Assembly (NCBI GenBank): GCA_035763805.1
Contig: DASUAL010000038.1
Coordinates: forward strand, 1 to 58,834
Direction: 5' to 3'
DNA length: 58,834 bases
Origin: DASUAL01 sp035763805
GTDB lineage: Bacteria; Gemmatimonadota; Gemmatimonadetes; Gemmatimonadales; GWC2-71-9
Below are positions 38,765 through 47,747 of this stretch, in pieces. The translations under genes were made by a program, and so were the position numbers. The notes under the pieces were generated by a model. The model was not told the origin of the DNA. It did no database searches and saw only the letters and a list, made by a program, of their open reading frames with translations. Numbering within the stretch: the first letter of the stretch is position 1; the number at the start of each line of letters is the position of its first letter.

Positions 38765-41051
38765 GCACCTCGCGCCGCTCCCCGAGCCGCTCGCCTGCCT
38801 GCTGCGCGCTGGCGAGGAAGTCACGCCCGGTGCGGTCACGGCGCTCGGTGCGCGGGCGTTGCTCGACCTCGCGGCGGTGGCGGGGACGGCGCAAACGTGG
38901 CCGTCGTGGCTCGCGCCGCACCAAGTGCCCGCGGCCGCCCGGCTCCGCGCGATCATCGGCCGTTACGGCGGCGCGCTCCTGGCCGACGCCGTGGGGCTCG
39001 GCAAATCGTACGTCGCGCTCGCCGTCGCGCTGGCTTTCGGACAGCCGCTCGTCCTCGTGGTTCCCGCCGTCCTGGTCGACCAGTGGCGGGGCCTGCTGCG
39101 CGCGCAGAGCGTCGAAGCCCAGATCGTCACGCACGAGTCGCTGAGCGCGAGCGAGTACCGCCCCTCACCGCCCCCTACCGCCCCTTACCGCCGCCTCTTC
39201 ATTGTCGACGAAGCGCACCGCTTCCGGCACCCGGAGACCAGGCGCTACCGGGCGCTGGCGAAGCTCGTGGTCGGGGCGCGCGTCATCCTCGTCACGGCGA
39301 CGCCGGTGCACAACCGGATCGCAGATCTGTTCAACCTGTTCCGCCTGTTCCTGCGCGACCACGACCTCACGGCGCTGGGCGTGCCGTCGCTGTCCCGGGC
39401 GGCCCGCGGCGAGCTCGCCGCCGATGCGGTCGCGGCCGTGGCCGCCCGGCTGACGGTCGCCCGCTCGCGCCGGCAGGTGCTCGCGGGTTATCCAGCGGGG
39501 CCGCTGGGACTCGCGTTCCCCGAACGCGGGGCTGGAGAGATCATCCGCGCGGGCCCGACCGGCGAGGAGACCTTAGTGCAGCTAATCGCCGGAGTGCGCT
39601 CGCTGGCGGCGGGAGGCGATGCCGCAGGGCTGCTCCGCTTGCTGCTCCTGACGCAGCTCGCTTCGAGCCTCGCGGCGTTTCGGGCGAGCCTCGGCCGCTA
39701 CGACGCGTTCCTCGACCTGGCGCGCGCCGCCGCGGCTGAGGGGCGAGCCCTGAGTCACGGAGACTTCCAGCGGCTGTTTCCGCCCGCGGAAACAGGCGAC
39801 CTGCAGCTAGCGCTCTTCCCCGTCCTCCTGCCGCAGGGAGCCGAGCCGGCAGGCGTTCGCGATCGCGATGCGACGCACTGGTTGCTCGAGCTGTCGAAAC
39901 CCGTGCGCGACCCGAAAGCCGACGCGCTGGAGCGCTTGCTGGGCGAGAATCCGGGCAAGACGATCGTGTTCGTCCGGCCCCGCGCGACGGTGCGCTATCT
40001 CCTGCGCCGGCTGCGTGCCCTCCGCGTGGCCGCAGTGATGGGAGACGCAGGACTGTTCGGCGCCGGCCGCGCGGCGCCAGTTGACGTGCTGCGCGCGTTC
40101 GCCCCCCGCGCGCAGGGGGCGTCTCCGCCGAGCGCCGCGCTCGAGACCGACGTGCTGATCGCAACCGATCTCTTGAGCGAGGGACTCAACCTCCAGGACG
40201 CAGCCCGTGTGATTCACTACGACACCCCGTGGAGCCCGGCTCGACTGGCGCAGCGCGTGGGGCGCATCGACCGGATGGGGTCGGCCCACGCCCGCATCGA
40301 GACGGTCGCGTTCCTGCCTCCTCCGGCGCTCGACGCCGCGCTCTTGCTCGAGTGGCGCCTCGCGACGAAGACGCAGACACAAATTGCCGCCGGCGCGGCG
40401 CAGGTCGAAGCGCCGGCAGGGCGCGCGGAGACATCGGGACCGCTCGATTGGTGCGACCGGCTCCAGCGCCTGCTGTCCGTCGCCGCCCCGGCCGGACGGG
40501 ACGGAGCCGTCGCCGCCGTCGCCGGGGAGGCGGACGTCGTCGTTCTGATCGTGCGGATCGGGTCGCTCGTCGAGGCGCTCGCGGTGACGGGATCCGAAGC
40601 TCGTCCCGATCCCGACCACGTAACGCAAGTGTTCGAGCATGCCGCGAGCGCGGCGCCGCAACCTGTCGACCGCGCTCGCCTCGGGAAGGCCGTCCGCATC
40701 GCCGCGCCGCTGGTCCGAGCACGCCTCACCGCGCTCGAGGCCGCCCGCTGGCGCGCTGAAGACCGCGATCGCATGGGCCGGCGGCTGGTGCCCTGGGTGC
40801 TCGCCGCGGCGCGGCGGGCGGCGCGACGCGGCAACGCGCGCGAGCTCTCCCGGCTCGACGCCCTCGTGTCGCGGCTCGCGCTCGGCATGACGGCCGGAGA
40901 GGAAGTCCTGCTCGAAGAGCTGCTCGAGCGCCGTAAGTCCTTGCCGATCGGGGACGTCCTCGCGTGGCATGAGCGGCTGCCGCCCGTGAGCGAGGGGGCA
41001 GAAGCGCCGCTGGTGGAGCTGGTGGCCGCCCTGCTCGTGACGCCGCCTTGA
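38730..41051 (+). CDS. SNF2/RapA-type DEAH helicase
   Basis: 773 residues. Motif I LLADAVGLGKSYVALAV near 82-98, motif II FIVDEAHRF near 156-164, TATPVHNR near 189, and in the second lobe LIATDLLSEGLNLQDA and QRVGRIDRMGS (motif VI) near 508-518. This is the SNF2 set used by DISARM DrmD and related defence translocases. About residues 143-155 (EYRPSPPPTAPYRR) are translated decamer repeat inserted between motif Ia and II. The C-terminal third is helical and unrecognised. GTG at 38730 lies within the methylase gene, so the pair is translated together. Confidence 0.88.
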   Translation: MLYRRSSRILSEHLAPLPEPLACLLRAGEEVTPGAVTALGARALLDLAAVAGTAQTWPSWLAPHQVPAAARLRAIIGRYGGALLADAVGLGKSYVALAVALAFGQPLVLVVPAVLVDQWRGLLRAQSVEAQIVTHESLSASEYRPSPPPTAPYRRLFIVDEAHRFRHPETRRYRALAKLVVGARVILVTATPVHNRIADLFNLFRLFLRDHDLTALGVPSLSRAARGELAADAVAAVAARLTVARSRRQVLAGYPAGPLGLAFPERGAGEIIRAGPTGEETLVQLIAGVRSLAAGGDAAGLLRLLLLTQLASSLAAFRASLGRYDAFLDLARAAAAEGRALSHGDFQRLFPPAETGDLQLALFPVLLPQGAEPAGVRDRDATHWLLELSKPVRDPKADALERLLGENPGKTIVFVRPRATVRYLLRRLRALRVAAVMGDAGLFGAGRAAPVDVLRAFAPRAQGASPPSAALETDVLIATDLLSEGLNLQDAARVIHYDTPWSPARLAQRVGRIDRMGSAHARIETVAFLPPPALDAALLLEWRLATKTQTQIAAGAAQVEAPAGRAETSGPLDWCDRLQRLLSVAAPAGRDGAVAAVAGEADVVVLIVRIGSLVEALAVTGSEARPDPDHVTQVFEHAASAAPQPVDRARLGKAVRIAAPLVRARLTALEAARWRAEDRDRMGRRLVPWVLAAARRAARRGNARELSRLDALVSRLALGMTAGEEVLLEELLERRKSLPIGDVLAWHERLPPVSEGAEAPLVELVAALLVTPP
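39156..39195. repeat. Decamer repeat inside the helicase gene
   Basis: TACCGCCCCT, CACCGCCCCC, TACCGCCCCT, TACCGCCGCC: four copies of exact 10-nt period, coding YRPSPPPTAPYRR. Same unit as the arrays flanking the APC permease 34 kb away. Confidence 0.85.
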
Positions 41052-41084
41052 GCCAGCGCGGCCCTACCCCTGCTAGCTTCCGGC

Positions 41085-41723
41085 GTGCCCCTCTCCACCT
41101 TCCTGTTCGACTTGGACGGGACGCTGATCGACTCGATCGAGCTGATCCTGCGGTCCTATCGCCATACGATGCGCACGCACCGCGGGCTCGAGCCGCCCGA
41201 CGACCTGTGGATGAAAGGCCTGGGCACGCCGCTGTGGGTGCAATTCCGCAAGGTGAGCGATGATCCCGCCGAGATCGAGGCGATGGTGGCGACCTACCGC
41301 GCCTACAACCTGGCGCATCACGACGAGCTGGTGCGCCCGTACGAAGGTGTCGGGGCGGCCGTGCGGGCGCTTCGAAACACGGGCAAGACGCTCGGCCTGG
41401 TGACGAGCAAGATGCGGGATACCGCCCTGCGCGGGCTGCTAGTGGCCGGGCTCGACACCGTCTTCCAGGTGATCGTCGGCTCCGACGAGGTCACGCACCC
41501 CAAGCCGCACCCCGAGCCCGTGCTCAAGGCGCTCGAGCAACTCGGGGCGGCCGCCGCCGACACGGTGTTCATCGGCGACTCGCGGCACGACATGGAATGC
41601 GGCCGCGCCGCGGGAGTGAAAACCGCCGCGGTGCTGTGGGGGCCGTTCGACCGCGGGCACCTCGAGGACCTCGCGCCGGACTACTGGCTGGAACGGCCGG
41701 AGGATCTCGGGGCGCTGTCGTAG
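41085..41723 (+). CDS. HAD-superfamily phosphatase, PpaX/Gph-like
   Basis: 212 residues. Motif I FLFDLDGTLIDS at about 6-17, motif II LVTSKMRD, Lys in KPHPEPVLKALE and motif IV FIGDSRHDMECGRAAG: a complete HAD subfamily IA phosphatase with an alpha-helical cap (residues 20-80). PpaX hydrolyses pyrophosphate and Gph phosphoglycolate; the sequence alone cannot separate them. GTG start. It follows the helicase gene by 33 nt but appears to be a separate housekeeping gene. Confidence 0.88.
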   Translation: MPLSTFLFDLDGTLIDSIELILRSYRHTMRTHRGLEPPDDLWMKGLGTPLWVQFRKVSDDPAEIEAMVATYRAYNLAHHDELVRPYEGVGAAVRALRNTGKTLGLVTSKMRDTALRGLLVAGLDTVFQVIVGSDEVTHPKPHPEPVLKALEQLGAAAADTVFIGDSRHDMECGRAAGVKTAAVLWGPFDRGHLEDLAPDYWLERPEDLGALS

Positions 41724-41736
41724 CCCCCGGCTCCGA

Positions 41737-43254
41737 TCAGGGCGGACCGTAGCCCGTGTTCACGCCGCCGCCGCAGGGCGCGGCAACGGGCGGCGGGCCC
41801 GGCGGATCCACGTCGCCCAGCTCGCGCCGCAGCTCCTCGAGCCGGCGCCTGAGCCGCTCCACGACGGCCCGCTGCTCCCGCCGCCCGGCTAGGTTCACCG
41901 TCTCGTCAGGATCGCTCCGCAGGTCGTACAGCTCCCATTCCTCCGGCTGCTCCCAGAAGTGGATCAGCTTCCAGCGGTCCGTCCGCACGCCGCGGTTCTT
42001 CCGCGCGCAATGCTCGGCCGGATACTCGTAGTACTCGTACAAAAACGCGTCCCGCCACGGCCGCTCGTCGCCCAAGAGCAGCGGCGCGAGGCTCCGCCCG
42101 TGCATCCAACTCGGCGGCGGGATGCCCGCCAGCTCGAGGATCGTCGGTGCCACGTCTACGTTGAGCACCAGGTGGGTCGAGTCCACCCGCCCCGGCGGCA
42201 GGCGCGCGGGATAGCGGACGAGGAGCGGCACGCGGATCGACGGCTCGTACATCAGCCGCTTGTCGAACAGCCCGTGCTCGCCCAGGAAGAAGCCGTTGTC
42301 GGAGGTGTAGAGGACGAGCGTGTCCTCGGCGAGCTGCTCCGCCTCCAGGTAGTCGAGCACCCGACCCACGTTCTCATCGACCGACAGCAGGACCCGATAG
42401 TAGTTCTTCACCAGGTGCTCGAGGTTCTTGCGCTTGCGCTCCTCGGGCGGCAGCGACGGAGACACCCCGCGGTCGCGGAAGTCCAGCATGTCGGCGATCG
42501 CCATTTCGGCGCGCCGCAGCGCCTCGGGGCGCCCGGCCAGGCGATCCTCGAACGTCCGCGGCGGGGGGATCACCACGTCCTCGAACGCACCCGCGAAGCG
42601 CTCGGCCGGCATCCAGGAGCGGTGGGGCGACTTGAATTGGTACAAAAGGCAGAACGGCCGGTCTTTCGGCCGGGATGCGAGGAACGTGAGGGCCTGGTCC
42701 CCCACCACGTCGTCCGCGTGGCCCCGTAGCTGTATGCGCGCGCCGTTCGCGATCATCACGGGGTCGTGGTAGGAGCCCTGGTCGGGGAACACCACCCATT
42801 CGTCGAAGCCGACCGGCGCGGAGCGGACGTGCCACTTGCCCACCACCGCCGTGTGGTAGCCCGCCGCGCGCAACAGGTGCACGAACGTCGGCTGGTCCAC
42901 GCGCAGGCCGGGCTGGTTGTAGTAAACCGGCCCCCCACCGTTCGTGATCACGCCGTGCGCGTGGGAGTAGAGCCCGGTGAGGATCGAAGCCCGGCTGGGC
43001 GCGCACAGCGAGTTGGTGACGAAGGCCTCGGTGAACCGCACGCCGCCGGCCGCGATCCGGTCCATGTGGGGCGTCCGCAGGATCGCGTTCCCGTACGCGC
43101 CCATCGCGTCCTGGCGCTGGTCGTCGGTCATGATGAACAGGACGTTGGGCGCCCGCCGGGCGGCCGGCGCCCGGGTGCGTGCCCCCAGCTGGGCGCCCGC
43201 AAGCGCGCCCGCGATCAGAGCCAGGGCTTCGCGGCGAGTGACGGCGCGACGCAT
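41737..43254 (-). CDS. Sulfatase (type I, formylglycine-dependent), exported
   Basis: About 505 residues. A Tat-like signal (AVTRREALALIAGALAGAQLG) precedes APNVLFIMTDDQRQDAMGAYG, which supplies the first metal ligands. The signature NSLCAPSRASILTG holds the Cys converted to formylglycine (CAPSR). TSDNGFFLGEHGLFDKRL, with the second metal-binding Asp/Asn, is also present. It resembles N-acetylglucosamine-6-sulfatase or arylsulfatase A enzymes, so it desulfates sulfated sugars or aryl sulfates outside the cytoplasm. No sulfatase-maturing enzyme is in this window. ATG at 43254 starts before the Arg pair. It diverges from the M1 peptidase gene. Confidence 0.9.
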   Translation of the reverse strand: MRRAVTRREALALIAGALAGAQLGARTRAPAARRAPNVLFIMTDDQRQDAMGAYGNAILRTPHMDRIAAGGVRFTEAFVTNSLCAPSRASILTGLYSHAHGVITNGGGPVYYNQPGLRVDQPTFVHLLRAAGYHTAVVGKWHVRSAPVGFDEWVVFPDQGSYHDPVMIANGARIQLRGHADDVVGDQALTFLASRPKDRPFCLLYQFKSPHRSWMPAERFAGAFEDVVIPPPRTFEDRLAGRPEALRRAEMAIADMLDFRDRGVSPSLPPEERKRKNLEHLVKNYYRVLLSVDENVGRVLDYLEAEQLAEDTLVLYTSDNGFFLGEHGLFDKRLMYEPSIRVPLLVRYPARLPPGRVDSTHLVLNVDVAPTILELAGIPPPSWMHGRSLAPLLLGDERPWRDAFLYEYYEYPAEHCARKNRGVRTDRWKLIHFWEQPEEWELYDLRSDPDETVNLAGRREQRAVVERLRRRLEELRRELGDVDPPGPPPVAAPCGGGVNTGYGPP

Positions 43255-43310
43255 GCGGTCAATGTACACTCCCCCCATTGCCTTGGTGCGGCGACACAGT
43301 ATGGTATCTC

Positions 43311-45659
43311 ATGCGTTGTCCTCGAAGCGCCTTCGTCTCTCTCCTGTTTTGGCTCGCGCTCCCGGGCGCGGCACTGGGTCAGGGCGTTCGCCCCGGCACC
43401 GAATCGTACGAGGCCGTGTTCGACGAGCTCCGCAAGCTGGCGCCACGCGGCGACGGCGTGGCGACCGTGCGGAATCTCGTGCTGCGGCGCGACGTGGCCG
43501 AGTTCCGGCTGACGGAAGGGACGCTCCAGCTGCTGACCGATGTAGGCGGCCGCACGGTGGGCGCCGCATTCGTCGGCGGGGGCACATTGTCCTTGACGCC
43601 TCCGCTCGAGGTGGAGCGGGCGCATCTGCGACGCGTCATGGGCGATTCCACCCTGGACGGGCCGATCGCGGCCGTGGTATTCATCTTCGCCGACTCCACG
43701 CTGCCCGAGCTGCAGCGAGCGCTCACGTTCGGGGCGGGCACTTCACCCGAGGGCACTCCCGGCCACGTGAGCCACGCGTTGGACTTCCTGGTGGACGGAC
43801 GCGAGCGGCGGGCCGACCCGACGCTCATGAGCGCGCTCCTGAACGGCGACGCGAACGGGTTCTTCGCTGCCTACGTCAAGCGTCAGAGCGGCGAGGACGT
43901 GCTGTTCAGCGTCGATCCCCTCGAGGTCGAGGAGATCAGCCTGTTGCGCCGCGGTCGGCAGCTCGGCCAACGAGTGGAGACGGTGTGTCAGTTTCAGCGA
44001 GCCGAGGACCGGCGCGGCGGCGCGGCCGCCGCGGGCGAGCGGCCGGAGCCGCTCCGCGTCGAGGCGTATCGGATCGAGTCCAAGATCGACGGCAATTACA
44101 AGTTTTCGGCAGTCGCGACCGTCCGCGTCGCCGGTCGGCACCCGGACACCCGGTGGGCACGGTTCCTGTTGTTCAGCGAGCTCGACGTCGACTCGGTGGT
44201 GGCCGACGGAGGGGCACCGCTCACGTTCTTCCGTCGCGACGGGAACGCCGAGCTGTGGGTCCGGTTCGACCCGGCCGTGAAAAAGGGAGAGACGCGGGCG
44301 GTCGGGGTCGTCTATCATGGAGACCTCATCGGATACGGCTCGGCCTTCGAAGATTTCCTGCCGCCGTGGTGGGACCCGGCGCGGCGGCGCATGCCACCGA
44401 TGTTCGACCGCTGGGCCTACATCAAGGCGACCGAGACCTGGTACCCACGACACGGTTTCTGGGAGCCTTTCGACATGGACCTGACGTTCCACACGCCCAG
44501 GCAATTTCGCTTCGCGAGCATCGGGCGGCTGGTGGAGTCCCGGGACTCCGGCAACGTGCGGACCACGCGCTGGGTCACCGAAATGCCCGCGCAGCAGGCC
44601 TCTTTCAACATCGGGGACTTCGAGGAGTTCGAGATCAAGGACCCGCGGATTCCGCCGGTGACGGTGCATATCAACAAGGACGCCCACAACTACATTGCGT
44701 CCTACCTCCCGCACGCGCGGAACCCGCAGCAGCACGTGGGCGCCGACCTGGCGAACAGCCTGTCGTTCTTCACGACCGTGTTCGGCGCGCCGCTGTTCAA
44801 GCGATACTACGCCACCGAGATCCCCTATTTCCACGGTCAGGCGTTTCCGGGGCTGATCCATCTGTCGTGGGTGACGTACGTCGGGACGGGGGAGACCGGG
44901 GCCGACGAGAGCTTCCGCGCGCACGAAATGGCGCACCAGTGGTGGGGCATCGGGGTCGAGCCGGCGGGGTATCGCGACGCGTGGTTGTCCGAGGGGTTCG
45001 CGATGTTCGCCGGCCTGTGGTACATGCAGGTGATCCTGCGGGACAACGAGAAGTACTTCAAGCAGCTTCGCGAGTGGCGGAGCGAGATCCGACGTCAGCG
45101 CGAGGAGGCGGCGCCCATCGCCCTCGGGACGCGCATGTTCGAGCGCAGGCCCAAGGATTACGACCTGATCGTGTACCGCAAGGGCGCCTGGGTGCTCCAC
45201 ATGCTGCGCAACATGATGCTCGACACCCGCACCATGGACGAGGCCGCGTTCACGCGCCTGATGCAGGACTTCTACCAGAGCCATCGTGGCGGCCATGCGT
45301 CCACGGAGGACTTCCAGAAGGTGGTCGAGCGCCACCTGAACCGGTCCATGGACTGGTTCTTCCGCCAGTGGGTGTACGGCACGGCGGTTCCCACCTACGT
45401 GTTCTCCTGGCAGACCGAGCCGCAGGCCGACGGTAAGCATCAGCTCCGATTCCGGATCCGGCAGGAGGGCGTGCCCGACGACTTCGCCATGTTCGTACCG
45501 CTCTTGATCGAGTTCGCCGAGGGTCACACGATCGTGCGCGTGAACGTGCGCGGGCCCCTCACGGAAGCGCAGGTGACCGTGCCGGAGGAGCCCAAGCGGC
45601 TGGAGCTGAACCCGCTCGAGTCGGTGCTGGCCCAGGTCAGGACCGAGAGCTGGCCCTGA
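43311..45659 (+). CDS. M1-family metallopeptidase, exported
   Basis: 782 residues. Signal peptide (FVSLLFWLALPGAALGQ). Zinc motif AHEMAHQWWGIG near residues 540-550 followed by WLSEGFAMFAGLW, giving HExxH plus Glu as in aminopeptidase N-type enzymes. The GxMEN exopeptidase motif is missing; the corresponding strand reads GLIHLSWVTYVG, so substrate recognition may differ. The N-terminal third is a strand-rich region with charged loops (about residues 1-240), larger than in classical M1 enzymes. It is probably a periplasmic or surface aminopeptidase. The gene is followed after 2 nt by the aminotransferase gene. Confidence 0.88.
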   Translation: MRCPRSAFVSLLFWLALPGAALGQGVRPGTESYEAVFDELRKLAPRGDGVATVRNLVLRRDVAEFRLTEGTLQLLTDVGGRTVGAAFVGGGTLSLTPPLEVERAHLRRVMGDSTLDGPIAAVVFIFADSTLPELQRALTFGAGTSPEGTPGHVSHALDFLVDGRERRADPTLMSALLNGDANGFFAAYVKRQSGEDVLFSVDPLEVEEISLLRRGRQLGQRVETVCQFQRAEDRRGGAAAAGERPEPLRVEAYRIESKIDGNYKFSAVATVRVAGRHPDTRWARFLLFSELDVDSVVADGGAPLTFFRRDGNAELWVRFDPAVKKGETRAVGVVYHGDLIGYGSAFEDFLPPWWDPARRRMPPMFDRWAYIKATETWYPRHGFWEPFDMDLTFHTPRQFRFASIGRLVESRDSGNVRTTRWVTEMPAQQASFNIGDFEEFEIKDPRIPPVTVHINKDAHNYIASYLPHARNPQQHVGADLANSLSFFTTVFGAPLFKRYYATEIPYFHGQAFPGLIHLSWVTYVGTGETGADESFRAHEMAHQWWGIGVEPAGYRDAWLSEGFAMFAGLWYMQVILRDNEKYFKQLREWRSEIRRQREEAAPIALGTRMFERRPKDYDLIVYRKGAWVLHMLRNMMLDTRTMDEAAFTRLMQDFYQSHRGGHASTEDFQKVVERHLNRSMDWFFRQWVYGTAVPTYVFSWQTEPQADGKHQLRFRIRQEGVPDDFAMFVPLLIEFAEGHTIVRVNVRGPLTEAQVTVPEEPKRLELNPLESVLAQVRTESWP

Positions 45660-45661
45660 GC

Positions 45662-46798
45662 ATGAAGCCCCCCGTGCGCTTCGTCCAGTTCGACCTCGAG
45701 CGGTGGCAGAGCACCTGGGAGAACCGGGTGCGTTACAACCTGTCCGAATCGGGTGTGCATCCGCTCTCGATCCAGGAGCTCCTCGGCCTCGCCGGCGCCT
45801 CGCCGCTGCCGCTGCTCGAGGTGCGGCTGGGCTACAGCCAGTCGAACGGGACCGATCTGCTCCGCGAGCGCATCGCCGCGCTCTATCCGGGCTCGTCCCC
45901 CGACCAGATCCTCGTGACCACGGGAAGCTCCGAGGCGAACTTCGTCGTCTGCTGGCGGCTGCTCGAGCCGGGCGACAAGGTGGCGGTCATGCTGCCGAAT
46001 TATCTCCAGACGTGGGGGCTGGCACAGAACTTCGGCGCGGAGGTGCGCGGCCTTCCACTGCACGCGGAGCGGCAGTGGGAGCCGACGCGCGAGGAGATCC
46101 GCGCGGCGATCGGGCCCGGGACGAAGCTTGTCGTCGTCACGAACCCGCACAATCCGACCGGCCACATCCTCTCGGACGAGATGCGTCACGCGATCGTCGA
46201 GCGCACGGCGGAGGTCGGGGCGTGGCTGCTGGCGGACGAGGTGTACCAGGGCGCGGAGCTCGACGGCAGGACGACGCCGTCCTTTTGGGGAAGCTGTGAG
46301 CGCGCCATCATCGTCAACGGGCTGTCGAAGGCGTACGGGCTCCCGGGGTTGCGCATCGGGTGGATGGTGGCGCCGCCGGCGTTCACGGCCGAGGCGTGGG
46401 CGCGGCACGACTACACGACGATCGGCCCGTCGGGCGCGACCGATCACCTGGCCGCCGTGGCGCTCGAGCCGCGGGTACGCGACCAGCTGCTCGAGCGCAC
46501 GCGGCGCATTCTCAAGTCCAACTACCCGGTGCTCGAAGCGTGGCTGAAACGCTTCGGCGACACGTTCACCTGGCACCCGCCGCAGGCGGGCGCCATCTGT
46601 CTGGTGAAGTACCGCCACGGGATCAACGCGCTCCAGCTCGTCGAGAAGATCCGCGCCGAGCACAGCGTGCTGCTCGTGCCGGGCGAGCACTTCGGGCTGC
46701 CCAACCACATCCGCTTCGGCTACGGCGAGGCGCTGCGGCACTTTCAGGAGGCGCTGGCCGAGACCGAGCGCGGCCTGAAGCGCGTATTCACCGACTGA
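45662..46798 (+). CDS. PLP-dependent aminotransferase, class I/II
   Basis: 378 residues of fold-type I. GYSQSNGTDLLRERIA near the N-terminus, then VTTGSSEANFVV, VTNPHNPTGHILS (PLP-ring Asn), LADEVYQGAEL (Asp/Tyr) and IVNGLSKAYGLPGLRIGW with the Schiff-base Lys. The substrate is not fixed. It is tightly followed by an ornithine-cyclodeaminase-family gene (1 nt apart), so the pair may act on a common amino acid or imine, such as a cyclic imino acid. It follows the M1 peptidase gene, which may feed it amino acids. Confidence 0.9.
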   Translation: MKPPVRFVQFDLERWQSTWENRVRYNLSESGVHPLSIQELLGLAGASPLPLLEVRLGYSQSNGTDLLRERIAALYPGSSPDQILVTTGSSEANFVVCWRLLEPGDKVAVMLPNYLQTWGLAQNFGAEVRGLPLHAERQWEPTREEIRAAIGPGTKLVVVTNPHNPTGHILSDEMRHAIVERTAEVGAWLLADEVYQGAELDGRTTPSFWGSCERAIIVNGLSKAYGLPGLRIGWMVAPPAFTAEAWARHDYTTIGPSGATDHLAAVALEPRVRDQLLERTRRILKSNYPVLEAWLKRFGDTFTWHPPQAGAICLVKYRHGINALQLVEKIRAEHSVLLVPGEHFGLPNHIRFGYGEALRHFQEALAETERGLKRVFTD

Positions 46799-46799
46799 G

Positions 46800-47747
46800 G
46801 TGCGGGTCGTCCCGCTCGAGGCGTTCCGGGACAAGGTCCCGTTCGCGGTCGGGATCAGCGCGGTGGAGCGGGGTTTCCGCGCCCTGGGCACGGGCGCGGC
46901 GACGCTCCCCGACCCGTTAGTGCTCGAGCTGCGGGAGCAGCAGGCGGAGGTTCACGTGAAGGGCGCGCATCTCCGGGGCGCGCGCCACATCGTGGTGAAG
47001 CTCGCGACGGGCTTCTACCGGAACCAGGCGCGGGGGCTTCCGTCGGGAGACGGGATGTTCCTGCTGCTCGACGCCGAGACCGGCAGGCCCGACATCCTGC
47101 TGGAGGAGCACGGGTACCTGACGGACTTCCGCACCGCGGCGGCGGTGGCGCTGACGCTCAGGTACCTGGCACCCGAAGACGCGACGCAGGCGCTGCTGGT
47201 GGGCGCGGGCGCGCTCGCCCGGCTCACGGCCCGCGCCATGATCGCCGAGATGCCGCTGGAGCGGCTGACGCTGTGGAACCGCACGCCGGCGCGGGCGCAG
47301 GCGCTCGCGCAGGAGCTCGCACCGGTCGTGCAGACTCGTGTCGCGCCCGCGCTCGAGCACGCGGTGCGGGACCACCGGGTGACCGTCACCGCCACGGCGA
47401 GCACGACGCCGCTCATCCAAGCCGCCTGGGTGGCGCCGGGCACGCACATCACGTCCGTCGGCACGGGAAGCCCGGAAAAAGTGGAGCTCGAGCCGGAGGT
47501 CTTGCTGAAGGCCGACAAGGTGATAGCCGATCGCCTCTCACAGACCGAGCGTTACGGCAACCTGCATCACGCAATCGCAGCCGGCGTGGTCACGCGCGAC
47601 CGGGTTTACGGCGAGCTCGCCGACCTCGCCGCCGGACGGCTCGCAGGACGGGAGAGCGCGAGCGAGATTACCGTGGCCGATCTGACCGGGGTGGGGGTGC
47701 AGGACGCCGCGATCGCGCAGGCCGTCGTGGAGGTGCTCGGACTGTGA
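46800..47747 (+). CDS. Ornithine cyclodeaminase / mu-crystallin family protein
   Basis: 315 residues. The N-terminal substrate domain has VHVKGAHLRGARHIVVKLATGFY (Lys) and GYLTDFRTAAAVALTLRYL, and the Rossmann half has ALLVGAGALARLTARAM and the NAD-binding loop NRTPARAQ. The family includes ornithine cyclodeaminase, alanine dehydrogenase, ketimine reductases and ectoine-degrading enzymes. The active Asp of ornithine cyclodeaminase (in a D-V-T-like late motif) is not clear; the late segment is SVGTGSPEKVELEPEVL. A ketimine reductase or amino acid dehydrogenase with the aminotransferase upstream is plausible. GTG start. Confidence 0.85.
   Translation: MRVVPLEAFRDKVPFAVGISAVERGFRALGTGAATLPDPLVLELREQQAEVHVKGAHLRGARHIVVKLATGFYRNQARGLPSGDGMFLLLDAETGRPDILLEEHGYLTDFRTAAAVALTLRYLAPEDATQALLVGAGALARLTARAMIAEMPLERLTLWNRTPARAQALAQELAPVVQTRVAPALEHAVRDHRVTVTATASTTPLIQAAWVAPGTHITSVGTGSPEKVELEPEVLLKADKVIADRLSQTERYGNLHHAIAAGVVTRDRVYGELADLAAGRLAGRESASEITVADLTGVGVQDAAIAQAVVEVLGL

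Noticed and set aside
35708..41051. Calling the methylase-helicase genes a DISARM or BREX locus
   Set aside because: No DrmA, DrmB, DrmC or Pgl/Brx genes are adjacent; only the two-gene pair can be supported.
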